Origin: Bacteroidetes bacterium UBA1312
GTDB taxonomy: Bacteria > Bacteroidota > Bacteroidia > Chitinophagales > Chitinophagaceae
Reading direction: 5' to 3'
Assembly: GCA_002307135.1 (NCBI GenBank)
Contig: DBTQ01000013.1
Coordinates: forward strand, 189,270-253,269
DNA: 64,000 bases
Shown: in pieces, positions 26,692 to 36,088 of the stretch
Numbering within the stretch: the stretch's first letter is position 1
Layout: each line of letters begins with the position of its first letter
Made by a program: the position numbers and the translations under genes
The notes under the pieces: model-generated
What the model was told of the DNA's origin: nothing
The model's input: only the letters and a program-made list of their open reading frames with translations
The model's database searches: none

Positions 26692-29613
26692 GTGCGTTTT
26701 TTAATATTTTGTATCATTATTTTGTTGCCAGATACTTTGTTCGCACAAACGTTTCCGATGCTGCATTATAGTATTGAAAATGGTTTACCGAGTAATACCA
26801 TTTATGACATATATCAAGACCCCAATGGATTTATTTGGATTGCAACAGATAAAGGAACTGCAAAATATAATGGACAAAAATTTGGAACATTCACAACGGC
26901 CGATGGTTTATCCGATAATGAATGTTTTTTCTTTAAGCCGGATCATAGTGGTAGGCTTTGGATCGGAACCTCGAATGGAGAACTCTGCTACTATAAAAAT
27001 GGAGTTTTTCATAATGCAACCAATACGCCATTTTTAAAATTACCTTTAAAGGCATCTGTTACGAAAGAAATAAATCTGAATAAAGATAGTAGTATTACTT
27101 TTTTTTTATCAGATGCTCTTGGTTTTTATGAAATTAATGGAGAAAAGGTTACCCGCGTGTTGAATTCTATAATGGAGGCAAAGAGCGACGGCAATTATTA
27201 CCTTCATGTCAACAAAATAAAAGACGGTGTGTTTGAGGTCTTTTATCTGGATGAAAAAGTCACTTTTGATCAGAATAAAAATTCTTATAAATCTGAACCG
27301 TATCAGCATTTTAAAATCCAGAATTTTATTTTTAACCAACAAAATGGATTTTTTGTTACAGAAACCAATCAGATATATTCAGAAGATTTAAAACCAGTAA
27401 ATTTTAAAAACCCCGAATGGTTCAAACACTGCTACATTTATAAAATATACGACGATAATGGGTGTAAAATTCTTGCAACGAATAAAGGCGCTATTTTCGA
27501 TGGTTTAATTATTTTACTGCCCAACTATGAGGTGCATTCAATCTTAAAAGATAACAATGGTGATTATTGGTTGGCTACTGCAAAAAACGGGATTTATAAA
27601 ATTAATCGTGGCTTTTTACATGAACGTCAAATTAAAATTAAGACGACCGAAGCTCAATCTGTAATTTTTGCTCATAAGGTTAAAAACTATATTCTGTATG
27701 CAACTAAAGATAGGACAGTCTATCGTTTGGATTTAATCAATAAGCAGACTAAAATACTTTTTGATTACAGTAAATTTTCAAACAAAAGTAATCAGTTTAA
27801 AAGTGCTCATTGGACAGATGGCTATAATTATTATAATTTTTCTCGAGCAAAAAACTTTAAAATTTCAAATGTTCTTTCGGCTTCCAATAGCAATATTCAA
27901 CAACTTAATATGGGTGATTTGCAAGGCCCATATAGGGTCTTTGTTTCACATAATTACCGCTTCCTTGAAGCTTCGCATAATCTCTATTATTTTGCTAAAA
28001 ATGCCTTTAATGGACGCTCTGGTTCTATTGTAACACATGAAGTTAAGTACGACAAATTGGGGGCAAAAATGTATGGTGCTGCATTAGATCAGAATGGTGA
28101 GTTATGGTTTTCGACGATTGATAGTGTCTATATGATTACAGATACTATTGCTAAAGCTCAGCGACAATTTGGGTTTGCGGCTTTTAGGGAATTTGTCTTT
28201 TTCAACGGGTGTTTTATTGGTATTACTCATCAAAATCAATTGTTACTTTCAAATAATTATCTCAATGAGAAGATAACATTTGATACGGTGAAAAGTAATG
28301 ATTGTGTTTGGGGAAAATTCTATGGCATTAATGATACAACTTTGTTTATTTCCACTAATAACTACTTTAGGATTCTGAATGTAAAACCTAATTTGGGTAA
28401 GCTCAAATTTTCTTTAAGACTGTTGGAAAATCCTTCGATCCCATATCAGCCTGATTATTTACTGGTAGATAGCTTACAATGTTATTTTTTTAAAGATGCA
28501 ATTTTAACTAGTTACCCATTACAATATCTACTTCAAAAAGAACCTCTTCCAAGTTTAAAAATTAGCACACTAAAAACCTCAAAATCGTCTTATAATATTT
28601 CGGATACAATGGTGCTCAATTATGACGAAGCACAAAACATTCGCGTTCTCTTTTCATCAGTTGCATTTAATAATACTGACCTTAGTTATGAATATTCAAT
28701 TGTTACTAATGAAAAGAAGGAAACCTGGTATCCGATTCGGGGAGAAGAACTGAATCTGGTTAAATTGGGGTTTGGCAACTTTATAATTAAAGTTCGCGCG
28801 AAGACTATGTCGGATGAGTATTCACTTCCTGGGATTTTTTTGCTCTCCGTTAAGCGCCCTTACTGGGCTTCTGTTTGGTTTATAGCTACATGTGTCGTCA
28901 TAGTCATAGCAGCTGCTATTTATTTGGCACGTATATGGTCTAAAAGGAAACTAAAGAAAAAGGAAAATGAGTTGCGGTTCTTGAAATCTGAGTATAAATC
29001 CTTAAACGCATTGATGAATCCGCATTTCATTTTCAATTCTTTGAATAGTGTTCAGGGGCTAGTAAACAATAGAGAAATTTCAGCTGCGAGTAAATATATC
29101 CGTATCTTCTCAGACTTGATTCGTCAGAATATGCATAATATTTCCAACGAATTAATATCCCTTGATGAGGAAATGAATCTTGTTGAGAATTATATTAAAA
29201 TAGAGCAGTTGCGCTTAAATGACGGGCTTCATTATAGTATCGAAATAGCGGATGGTATTGAAGGCGATCTTATTATGGTACCTCCCTTGCTTATTCAACC
29301 TTTGGTTGAAAATGCTATTAAACATGGGATATGGCTCAATGAATCAAACGACGGATTTATAGCGATAAGAATATACGAAAAGGGTGCTGTTTTATTTATT
29401 GAAATAAAGGATAATGGCGTAGGGCTAGGTAAAGGAGACGATTCCGATACTACGCATAAATCCTATGCTATGAATAATATTAATCGACGAATAGAGCAAT
29501 TATCCCAGATACATAAAACTAAAATAACTATTGAAATGAGAGAAATGACAGATACTGGTGGAAATGTTCTAGGTGTCATGACCTTAGTTACTATTCAAAT
29601 GAATAACAAGTAG
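26692..29613 (+). CDS. LytS-type sensor histidine kinase with periplasmic beta-propeller
   Basis: 973 residues starting at GTG. A signal peptide (RFLIFCIIILLPDTLFAQ) leads into Reg_prop propeller repeats (GFIWIATDKGTAKYNG, GRLWIGTSNGELCYY). A Y_Y_Y-like domain lies near residues 650-715 and one transmembrane segment near 725-745. The cytoplasmic part is a His_kinase (LytS/PF06580-type) domain with phospho-acceptor His778 in NPHFIFNSLN, then HATPase motifs LVENAIKHG and DNGVGLG. It should sense an extracellular signal and phosphorylate the LytTR regulator encoded convergently 21 bp downstream. The neighbouring T9SS gene is the probable target. Confidence 0.9.
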   Translation: MRFLIFCIIILLPDTLFAQTFPMLHYSIENGLPSNTIYDIYQDPNGFIWIATDKGTAKYNGQKFGTFTTADGLSDNECFFFKPDHSGRLWIGTSNGELCYYKNGVFHNATNTPFLKLPLKASVTKEINLNKDSSITFFLSDALGFYEINGEKVTRVLNSIMEAKSDGNYYLHVNKIKDGVFEVFYLDEKVTFDQNKNSYKSEPYQHFKIQNFIFNQQNGFFVTETNQIYSEDLKPVNFKNPEWFKHCYIYKIYDDNGCKILATNKGAIFDGLIILLPNYEVHSILKDNNGDYWLATAKNGIYKINRGFLHERQIKIKTTEAQSVIFAHKVKNYILYATKDRTVYRLDLINKQTKILFDYSKFSNKSNQFKSAHWTDGYNYYNFSRAKNFKISNVLSASNSNIQQLNMGDLQGPYRVFVSHNYRFLEASHNLYYFAKNAFNGRSGSIVTHEVKYDKLGAKMYGAALDQNGELWFSTIDSVYMITDTIAKAQRQFGFAAFREFVFFNGCFIGITHQNQLLLSNNYLNEKITFDTVKSNDCVWGKFYGINDTTLFISTNNYFRILNVKPNLGKLKFSLRLLENPSIPYQPDYLLVDSLQCYFFKDAILTSYPLQYLLQKEPLPSLKISTLKTSKSSYNISDTMVLNYDEAQNIRVLFSSVAFNNTDLSYEYSIVTNEKKETWYPIRGEELNLVKLGFGNFIIKVRAKTMSDEYSLPGIFLLSVKRPYWASVWFIATCVVIVIAAAIYLARIWSKRKLKKKENELRFLKSEYKSLNALMNPHFIFNSLNSVQGLVNNREISAASKYIRIFSDLIRQNMHNISNELISLDEEMNLVENYIKIEQLRLNDGLHYSIEIADGIEGDLIMVPPLLIQPLVENAIKHGIWLNESNDGFIAIRIYEKGAVLFIEIKDNGVGLGKGDDSDTTHKSYAMNNINRRIEQLSQIHKTKITIEMREMTDTGGNVLGVMTLVTIQMNNK

Positions 29614-29633
29614 TGTTATTTGTTATTCATTTG
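29596..29633. terminator. Inverted repeat between convergent kinase and regulator genes
   Basis: A 13-bp perfect stem (CAAATGAATAACA and its complement) fills the gap between the two stop codons. It lacks a long T-run, so termination in either direction is likely but not certain. Confidence 0.5.
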
Positions 29634-29634
29634 A

Positions 29635-30450
29635 TCAGTATTCAATATTATAGCGCTGCAAAAACTCTTGCAGGGCGATGTATCTTCGCCTACTCAAAGG
29701 TAAGTTTGTGCCATCCTTGAGTATCGCGGTATGTTGGTCGTCTTCCTGTGAAAGTTTTTTGATGTAATTGCAATTGACAATATACGATTTGTGAATGCGG
29801 TAAAATAAATTGCTCGGTAATAGTTCTATGTAATCAGCAATTGGTTTGCTTGTCAGAATACTACTTTGTTCATGTGAACCAGAAAAGTGAAAACAAGAAT
29901 AGCTTCGTTTGGCCTCTATATAATAGATGTCTTTAAATAGAATTACTTGGACAGTGGATTGACTTTTCAATACGATCCTGTCAGGGGAACTATTTTGCAG
30001 GTATTGTACACCCAATGTATTATAAGTATTTTCGGCAATTAACTCTTTGGTGATTTTACTTAAAGAAAGTTTTTCCACCAATTTCTGGATAGCAAAGTCA
30101 AGCTCTTCAGTACTAATGGGTTTGAGAATATAATCCACTGCACTTAATTTTAAGGCTCGTAGTGCATATTCGTCATATGCAGTAACAAAGATGATTTCAA
30201 AAGAAAAAGGTTTTATCCGTTCAAGAAATTGAAATGCGTTTTCTCCCCGCATTTCAATGTCAAGAAAAATGGCATCGGGTTGAATGTCGTTAATCAAGCG
30301 TTCAGCTTCTTTTGTGTTGAGTGCAATGGCTGATACTTCAATTTGATGATTCCAGTGCTTTTGAATCAGGTTCTTTAGATTTTTACAGGCATTCGCTTCA
30401 TCATCTACTAATAATGTTCGTATAAGTTTCGGTTTCTGATTCAAGATCAC
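29635..30450 (-). CDS. LytTR-family response regulator
   Basis: 271 residues. The receiver domain has the acidic pair VDDE at 15-18, phospho-acceptor Asp64 in IFLDIEM, Thr in FVTAYDEYA and Lys in ILKPIS. The LytTR DNA-binding domain occupies about residues 165-268 (DIYYIEAKRSYSCF, FYRIHKSYIVN, LPLSRRRY). The start appears to be a GTG; no ATG lies before the receiver domain. It should be phosphorylated by the convergent kinase and bind paired direct repeats. Such a pair lies about 125 bp upstream of this gene, in front of the divergent T9SS gene. Confidence 0.92.
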   Translation of the reverse strand: MILNQKPKLIRTLLVDDEANACKNLKNLIQKHWNHQIEVSAIALNTKEAERLINDIQPDAIFLDIEMRGENAFQFLERIKPFSFEIIFVTAYDEYALRALKLSAVDYILKPISTEELDFAIQKLVEKLSLSKITKELIAENTYNTLGVQYLQNSSPDRIVLKSQSTVQVILFKDIYYIEAKRSYSCFHFSGSHEQSSILTSKPIADYIELLPSNLFYRIHKSYIVNCNYIKKLSQEDDQHTAILKDGTNLPLSRRRYIALQEFLQRYNIEY

Positions 30451-30573
30451 GAATGTTTTTAAATACAGACAAAAATAAAGCTATAATTTTTTAAGTAGCA
30501 TTTCCATTTCTTTTATTTAAAGCCTTAATCTATATTTTTTTAGGGGTGCCGACTGAAATTGGTAATATCTACT

Positions 30574-30607
30574 ACCGTTAGGAAGAAAAACTAACCGTTA
30601 GGAAGAA
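30574..30607. promoter_or_regulatory. LytTR-type direct repeat
   Basis: ACCGTTAGGAAGAA occurs twice, starting at 30574 and 30594, a 20-bp period of about two helix turns. The core ACCGTTAGG fits 8 of 9 positions of the known AgrA/LytTR half-site (W-M-M-GTT-N-R-W). The rest of the 315-bp gap shows no gene. The site lies between the LytTR regulator gene and the divergent gene at 30766, 159 bp before its ATG. Confidence 0.7.
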
Positions 30608-30765
30608 TTGTATGAAAAGTAAAATCATTTTTTTAATATTTACATAAATTATTAAATGAATAACTAAAAATCGACCCTAAATATTTATTAACAAAGAATC
30701 TGAGCATGAATAAACCATTTTAAAATTTCATTTATTCTTTTATTAACCAAAAAAATCTAAATTTT

Positions 30766-32583
30766 ATGAAAAAAATCTTGTGTACTTCGATGCTTCTTGT
30801 TGGACTAGGTCTTACATCAAAGGCTCAGTTCATCTACAACAAAACTTACTACAATTCTTATTCTCCATCATTTGTGAAGCCGATGGATCTTGTTAATGCT
30901 TTCGTCGATGGGAATTCCGTGATGCTATCTAGGGAAGAATATGGAACAGGACCTGAAAAGGAAATTATTTTGACTAAATTTAATGATCAGGGCAATATTT
31001 TGTATGAAAGATTATGGAACATTGTTGGTTCGGGTGTAACCATAAGACCTGATAAATTAGTTTTTACCAATGATAATGGTTTCATTGTAGTGGGAAGGAT
31101 ATTTAGGTCAGGGAATTCAAATCCTTTTGCCGCTAAATTTACATACACAGGAGACCATACTGCTACTGAATGGGCCAAAGAATATCCTGAAAATGTTGGT
31201 GCATGGGATCAAGGTAGAAATCCGAAAGTTAATATTACCAAAATTAAAGATGGCACAACTGAAGATTATATTATAGTGACTAATGGGAAACCTACAGAAC
31301 CCGCTACTGTAATGGCGTATCCACAGGATGCAAGTATTTTAGCACTCAGAATTCAAGGAGCCAATGGCAATGTTGTGTGGAACAATAAATATGAGATTCC
31401 ATTTGCGGTAAGAAGTACTTTAACCTACAATATGCTTAATAATCGTCCCTATGCATTAGCCAATGGAGATGGCAAGAGTCTTATTGCCGGTGAGTTGGAC
31501 TATGGAATACCAAATGCTTTAGGTTATAAAGGATTTTACCTTGCTGTTAATGATAATGGTACAATAAATCAAGGGTATAATATTATGGAACAATGGTCTT
31601 GTTCTAACCACAATGCAATATGGGATGACCGTGCTGATGGAAGTGTTCCTCCTCCTGCATCTGCATTTGTCATGTCGTATGCTGCTGCATCCAATATGGC
31701 CGGACCCACAGCATCTAGGGTAGTTGCGGTTCAGAAATTTAGTTCTGTTGGCACAGTTACACCAACATCTCTGTCTTATTATACAGATGGTGGTGATGAA
31801 ATTTATCCGATCGGTATTGATAATAAAAGATGGGACGATGCATATACCATTTCTTGCTGGAGTAGATTAAGCGAATCTGCTGGTGTTGGACAAATGTCAA
31901 TGCTTGCAATCGATAAAGTTGGCGTCCCACCACTGCCAATAAACTATAGTAGGTTTAATACTTCTACACCAACAGACTTGTATTACATGACACCGATCGT
32001 TTCCTTATTGGACCAACCATTGTTACAGGAACGTAATGTGATGTTGGGGCATACGGCAAAACCATCTGGACCGAATGGCATAAGAATGATTAGTGCTGAT
32101 CCAAATCTGGAAGCTTGTGGATTTAATCATCTACCTGTAATGAGTGCAGATGTACCTCCAAGCTTTACACCATTGCCTTATATAGCAGTAACTGTTCCTG
32201 TTACCCCTACTGATTTGAATTTTACAGAAGGTAGAATTTCGAGTACTTCTGATGATTGTAAATTCGATCCTTCACCAGATACATATCGCTTAACATCAGT
32301 TGGATCCACAGGAGGCTCAAGTTCATTAAAAGTTTACCCCACTTTATTAAAAGATGGACAAAGAGAAATTAAGCTAGACGTAAATGCAATGAATAAATCC
32401 AACCTTGAAGTATCATTAATTTCTATTGATGGAAAATATATTGCTCGCAATAAATTTCAATTAGTTGAGGGAAACCAAACGCTAATTTTCAAAGTTCCTG
32501 AACTTATTACAGGAAGCTATATGATTAGTGTTCATTCTGTAGATGGTAAAATTAATCAGCGCATCAATATTTCTAAACTGTAG
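30766..32583 (+). CDS. Secreted protein with T9SS-like C-terminal domain
   Basis: 605 residues with signal peptide KKILCTSMLLVGLGLTSKAQ. The body is rich in Gly, Asn and Tyr, with repeated strand pairs such as IILTKFNDQGNIL and GFIVVGRIFRSGN that suggest a propeller-like fold. The C-terminal ~85 residues look like a T9SS sorting domain (SSSLKVYPTLLKDGQRE, then GSYMISVHSVDG), but YPTLL replaces the usual YPNP. No catalytic motif is recognised. The upstream LytTR direct repeat suggests control by the adjacent two-component system. The gene stands alone and ends with a terminator. Confidence 0.78.
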   Translation: MKKILCTSMLLVGLGLTSKAQFIYNKTYYNSYSPSFVKPMDLVNAFVDGNSVMLSREEYGTGPEKEIILTKFNDQGNILYERLWNIVGSGVTIRPDKLVFTNDNGFIVVGRIFRSGNSNPFAAKFTYTGDHTATEWAKEYPENVGAWDQGRNPKVNITKIKDGTTEDYIIVTNGKPTEPATVMAYPQDASILALRIQGANGNVVWNNKYEIPFAVRSTLTYNMLNNRPYALANGDGKSLIAGELDYGIPNALGYKGFYLAVNDNGTINQGYNIMEQWSCSNHNAIWDDRADGSVPPPASAFVMSYAAASNMAGPTASRVVAVQKFSSVGTVTPTSLSYYTDGGDEIYPIGIDNKRWDDAYTISCWSRLSESAGVGQMSMLAIDKVGVPPLPINYSRFNTSTPTDLYYMTPIVSLLDQPLLQERNVMLGHTAKPSGPNGIRMISADPNLEACGFNHLPVMSADVPPSFTPLPYIAVTVPVTPTDLNFTEGRISSTSDDCKFDPSPDTYRLTSVGSTGGSSSLKVYPTLLKDGQREIKLDVNAMNKSNLEVSLISIDGKYIARNKFQLVEGNQTLIFKVPELITGSYMISVHSVDGKINQRINISKL

Positions 32584-32604
32584 TAGAACCATATTGTTTA
32601 CACT

Positions 32605-32645
32605 CCGAAAGCCACTATTGATTGAGTGGCTTTCGGGGTTTTTAC
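32605..32645 (+). terminator. Intrinsic terminator
   Basis: The perfect 12-bp stem CCGAAAGCCACT / AGTGGCTTTCGG with an 8-nt loop is followed by GGGTTTTTA. Confidence 0.85.
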
Positions 32646-32757
32646 TAGATTGTTTTAGTAACGAATTATTGTGTTACATTTATTTGCCCGGCATTTTGTT
32701 CACTACAACGGATTGTACATTCTTATTCAGCGGTTATACTTCGCTCATTGTTATGAT

Positions 32758-34251
32758 TTATTTACCACTGGATTTAACTGCATCTTCGAGCATACTTACT
32801 GCTGTTACAAGCTCGTCTTGATTAAGATTCCCGAAGCCTAACCTCATCGCAGTTGTATGCTCATTTTGGTAGAGCAATGTAGGTGGTAGATGTAATTTCT
32901 TTTTTTGACAATTCTTACTAATACGCATTAGATTAAGCGAAGGATCCCATTGGGTCCACATAGCCAATCCGCCAGGAGGAGCATTGAATTGTACATAATC
33001 ACTCAATTTATCTTTAAAAAGTGTACACATCAATTGTCTGCGTTCCTCATATACTTTTAATAGTTTTCTCAGATGCCGATTAACTTCACCCTCACCCAAT
33101 AATTCACCGAGAGTTTGTTCCATCAACATATCACCTTGCCGATCTACAATCCTTCTGAATTTTGCAAGCGCTTTTATTAGATTTTGAGGGGCAATTAGAT
33201 ATCCTGCTCTTAATCCCGGAGCTAGAGATTTGCAAAAAGAACCAATGTAAACAACCATTCCAGAGCTATCGGCACTTGCTAGAGGTAGTAATGGGCTACT
33301 GTTGAAATGGAAGTCGTAATCATAATCATCCTCCAAAATGATAAAACCATATTTAACGGAAAGATTGAGTAATTCAACTCTTCTTTCAGCACTTAAAGTT
33401 ACTGTTGTTGGGTAGTGATGGTGAGGTGTAAGGTATAACATTCGGATGCGTTGCTTTTCGCACAAATCCTTCACTGCTTCTACAGAAATGCCATCTTGAT
33501 CTACCGGAACAGAACAAATGGTAGCGCCTGCCTGTTGAAAAATCATATTGGCAATATAATAGCCAAGTTGACCTACTATGACAACATCTCCAGGCGCCAG
33601 CAGAACTGATGAGGTTAGGTAAATACCCATGTGCACACCTCTCGTGGTAAGGACATTTCCTTTGTCAATATGCAAGCCTCTTGTTGTATTGAGATAAAAA
33701 GCAAGCGCTTCCCTATAAAACAAATTTCCTTCTACGTGAGAATAACCCAGGTGCTCACGACTACTCTTGCGTCTTAAAATACCACTATACATTCTACCTA
33801 ACTTATCAAGTGGTGCTAACCTTATATCCGGTAACCCATCAGTAAATTTTAATTCGGCATTGGGTAAGTCAGGAGGCCAATCAAGTAATATACTTTGCCG
33901 AAAACTATAACCGGTTTGCTCCGGATAACTATCTAAATATTGTCTGTTGCTTCCTAGGAATGGATCAGGTCTTTTTCGTTCAGTATTCTTGCTGATAAAA
34001 GTTCCTTTGTTAGGAGTTGTTTCTGTCCAGCCTTGCGCATCCAATTCATCGTAAGCCGCAATAATAGTTTTGCGATGTACCCCAATTTCTTCTGCTAATG
34101 CACGGGAGCCAGGCAGTTGGATCCCTGGCATTAGAATGCCTCTTTGGATTGCATTGATTAATTGTCGGGCTATCTGCAAGTACACCGCAGTAGCTAAAGA
34201 TTTATCTATTAAAATAACACTTTTGAAAGGAATTTTTACCGGACTACTCAT
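32758..34251 (-). CDS. MocR/PdxR-type regulator: GntR helix-turn-helix fused to aminotransferase-like domain
   Basis: 497 residues. Residues about 12-80 form a GntR-type winged helix (YLQIARQLINAIQRGIL, GSRALAEEIGVHRKTI). Residues about 135-490 form a fold-type I aminotransferase-like domain with ILEDDYDYDF and the PLP lysine in SFCKSLAPGLRAG. MocR proteins use PLP or an amino compound as effector and usually control a divergent neighbour. Here the divergent neighbour is the biotin operon, whose promoter starts 10 bp from this gene's start codon. Since bioF and bioA are PLP enzymes of amino-acid-like substrates, regulation of biotin synthesis is a reasonable inference. Confidence 0.9.
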   Translation of the reverse strand: MSSPVKIPFKSVILIDKSLATAVYLQIARQLINAIQRGILMPGIQLPGSRALAEEIGVHRKTIIAAYDELDAQGWTETTPNKGTFISKNTERKRPDPFLGSNRQYLDSYPEQTGYSFRQSILLDWPPDLPNAELKFTDGLPDIRLAPLDKLGRMYSGILRRKSSREHLGYSHVEGNLFYREALAFYLNTTRGLHIDKGNVLTTRGVHMGIYLTSSVLLAPGDVVIVGQLGYYIANMIFQQAGATICSVPVDQDGISVEAVKDLCEKQRIRMLYLTPHHHYPTTVTLSAERRVELLNLSVKYGFIILEDDYDYDFHFNSSPLLPLASADSSGMVVYIGSFCKSLAPGLRAGYLIAPQNLIKALAKFRRIVDRQGDMLMEQTLGELLGEGEVNRHLRKLLKVYEERRQLMCTLFKDKLSDYVQFNAPPGGLAMWTQWDPSLNLMRISKNCQKKKLHLPPTLLYQNEHTTAMRLGFGNLNQDELVTAVSMLEDAVKSSGK

Positions 34252-34260
34252 AAACTAAAA

Positions 34261-34299
34261 ACTGGATCAGTTAAGTAATCCGGCAAGATAATACTTTTG
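34261..34299 (+). promoter_or_regulatory. Operator-promoter module of the biotin operon, copy 1
   Basis: An inverted repeat ACTGGAT-N10-ATCCGGC is followed by the -7 element TACTTTTG, which begins 31 bp after the start of the repeat. The same layout with the same spacings occurs before bioB. The repeat covers the -33 region, so a bound repressor would exclude RNA polymerase. It lies in the short gap between the MocR-type gene and the biotin genes. Confidence 0.75.
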
Positions 34300-34316
34300 T
34301 GCAAAATCATTCAATA

Positions 34317-34973
34317 ATGAGTTCTGTTTCAACTTCGGATAGATTATCCGTTATAATAAAGAAGATCATAGCGGATGATCTTAGGCATGCGCATTTCCTG
34401 AATACACTTTCCTTGATGGAAAATACCGGAGCCCGTAAAATATCGGCTTCGGAATGTGCACATACTACAAGTTTGATGGTACTCAAGCATGCGGCAGAGG
34501 AACACAGGCATGCTTATTATTTAAGAAAGCAAATTGAAAGACTAAGTAATAATAACCCTTGCCCTACATACGAATCGCCTTATTTGATTATCCCGGTTGC
34601 CAGTACGCAATACCTCAATAAACTGGATGTATTGATTTGTAGATATATCAAAAATACATTGAACCTGCATGGGGCTGAATTGTATTTTGCTGCTTATTTG
34701 CTGGTTACATATGCGATTGAGCTGCGTGCGGATTTACTCTACCCAGTTTATCAACAAGCATTAACTGAATCGGGAAGTAAAGTCACTGTAAAATCAATTA
34801 TTCTTGAAGAACAAGGGCATCTCGAAGAAATGATTACTCAATTGGAATCTTTTTCGCCAGAATGGGCAATACATGCGGCAGCAGCTACATCCATTGAAGA
34901 AAGATTATTTGCTGAATGGCAACGTTTACTTGGGCAAGAGATTGATGAGCTGAAACCATTAACGGTATGTTGA
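34317..34973 (+). CDS. Ferritin-like diiron protein, first gene of the biotin operon
   Basis: 218 residues, almost entirely helical, with no signal peptide. Counting from the ATG, the spacing E36 ... E62-x-x-H65 ... E135 ... E165-x-x-H168 is the textbook ligand pattern of a four-helix diiron carboxylate protein. I do not recognise the exact family; diiron oxygenases, desaturases and rubrerythrin-like proteins share this pattern. A GTG six codons upstream is an alternative start but overlaps the promoter element. The gene overlaps bioF by 7 bp, so it is translationally coupled to biotin synthesis. No bioC, bioH, bioI or bioW is present, which makes a role in providing the pimeloyl moiety an attractive inference. 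Confidence 0.75.
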   Translation: MSSVSTSDRLSVIIKKIIADDLRHAHFLNTLSLMENTGARKISASECAHTTSLMVLKHAAEEHRHAYYLRKQIERLSNNNPCPTYESPYLIIPVASTQYLNKLDVLICRYIKNTLNLHGAELYFAAYLLVTYAIELRADLLYPVYQQALTESGSKVTVKSIILEEQGHLEEMITQLESFSPEWAIHAAAATSIEERLFAEWQRLLGQEIDELKPLTVC

Positions 34974-36088
34974 ACAAAATTCAATCCATGCAATTGGAAT
35001 TGGATGCACTGAAGGCACAAGGCTATTTACGTAGTTTAACGCCGACAGTTTCCGGATTAGAAGATTTTTCTTCTAATGATTACCTGGGGTTTAGTCGTTC
35101 TGTTTCATTGAAAGCTTTATTTGAGCAAAAATTGCAGCAATTCCCTGCTGCTTTTTTTGGTGCAACAGGTTCTAGATTATTGAGTGGTAATACAGATTTT
35201 GCCGACAGTTTAGAACGTGCAATCGCACACTATCATCATGCAGAAAGTGCCTTGTTTTTTAATTCCGGCTATACGGCGAATTTATCCCTGTTTGCAACTC
35301 TTCCACGGAAAAATGATACGATTATTACGGACAGTTGCATTCACGCTTCCATAATTGATGGTTGTCGTTTGAGTTATGCCAAGCGATTACATTTTAGGCA
35401 TAATGATTTGGACGATTTAAAACGAAAATTGCAACGAGTGCAAGGGACTTGCTATGTTGTAATTGAAAGTTTGTATTCAATGGATGGTGATATAGCTCCC
35501 CTAAATGCGATCAATACACTTTGTAAAGAATATGGAGCGTTGTTGGTTGTAGATGAAGCACATGCTGTAGGTGTCTATGGAATGGGACTTGTGCAGCAAG
35601 AAGGATTGGAACAAGATGTTTTTGCCCGAATAGTTACCTACGGAAAAGCTTTGGGGACACATGGTGCAAGCATTGTCGGGAGTGCTGTATTGACGCAATA
35701 TCTGATTAACAATGCTCGTCCTTTTATTTTCACTACAGCTGCGCCATTTCATCAATTACTGGCGGTACAGTGTGCTTACGAACACCTTCTTGCTCAATCA
35801 CAACTTGCTACAGTACTGGCACAAAAGATCACTGTTTTTAAAAACTTAATGCCGCAATCCTATTTGAGTAATCCAGGACCTATTCAATTAATACAAGTGC
35901 CGAGTAATGATGCAGTGTTGAAAGCTGCTAAACGCTTATGTGAATTGGGACTTGATGTTCGGGCCATTCGTAGTCCTACAGTGCCCGTTGGTAAAGAACG
36001 GCTTCGTATCTGCTTGCATTATTTCAATTCGGACTTAGCTATAGAACAACTTAGCAGAGAATTATACCCATTTATACAACAAGGATGA
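34967..36088 (+). CDS. bioF: 8-amino-7-oxononanoate synthase
   Basis: 373 residues. This PLP enzyme condenses pimeloyl-ACP or -CoA with alanine to form KAPA, the first ring-building step of biotin synthesis. Characteristic segments are DFSSNDYLGFS, GATGSRLLSGN, HASIIDGCRLS, VVDEAHAVGVYG and the PLP-lysine region TYGKALGTHGASI. The C-terminal region KERLRICLHYFN is also typical. It is slightly shorter than the common 385-390 residues but complete. It overlaps the diiron gene before it and bioD after it, giving tight coupling. Confidence 0.94.
   Translation: MLNKIQSMQLELDALKAQGYLRSLTPTVSGLEDFSSNDYLGFSRSVSLKALFEQKLQQFPAAFFGATGSRLLSGNTDFADSLERAIAHYHHAESALFFNSGYTANLSLFATLPRKNDTIITDSCIHASIIDGCRLSYAKRLHFRHNDLDDLKRKLQRVQGTCYVVIESLYSMDGDIAPLNAINTLCKEYGALLVVDEAHAVGVYGMGLVQQEGLEQDVFARIVTYGKALGTHGASIVGSAVLTQYLINNARPFIFTTAAPFHQLLAVQCAYEHLLAQSQLATVLAQKITVFKNLMPQSYLSNPGPIQLIQVPSNDAVLKAAKRLCELGLDVRAIRSPTVPVGKERLRICLHYFNSDLAIEQLSRELYPFIQQG

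Noticed and set aside
34252..34316. A BirA-type biotin operator before the biotin operon
   Set aside because: The known BirA dyad (TTGTAAACC ... GGTTTACAA type) is not present; the repeat seen is ACTGGAT-N10-ATCCGGC and is better explained by the adjacent MocR regulator.
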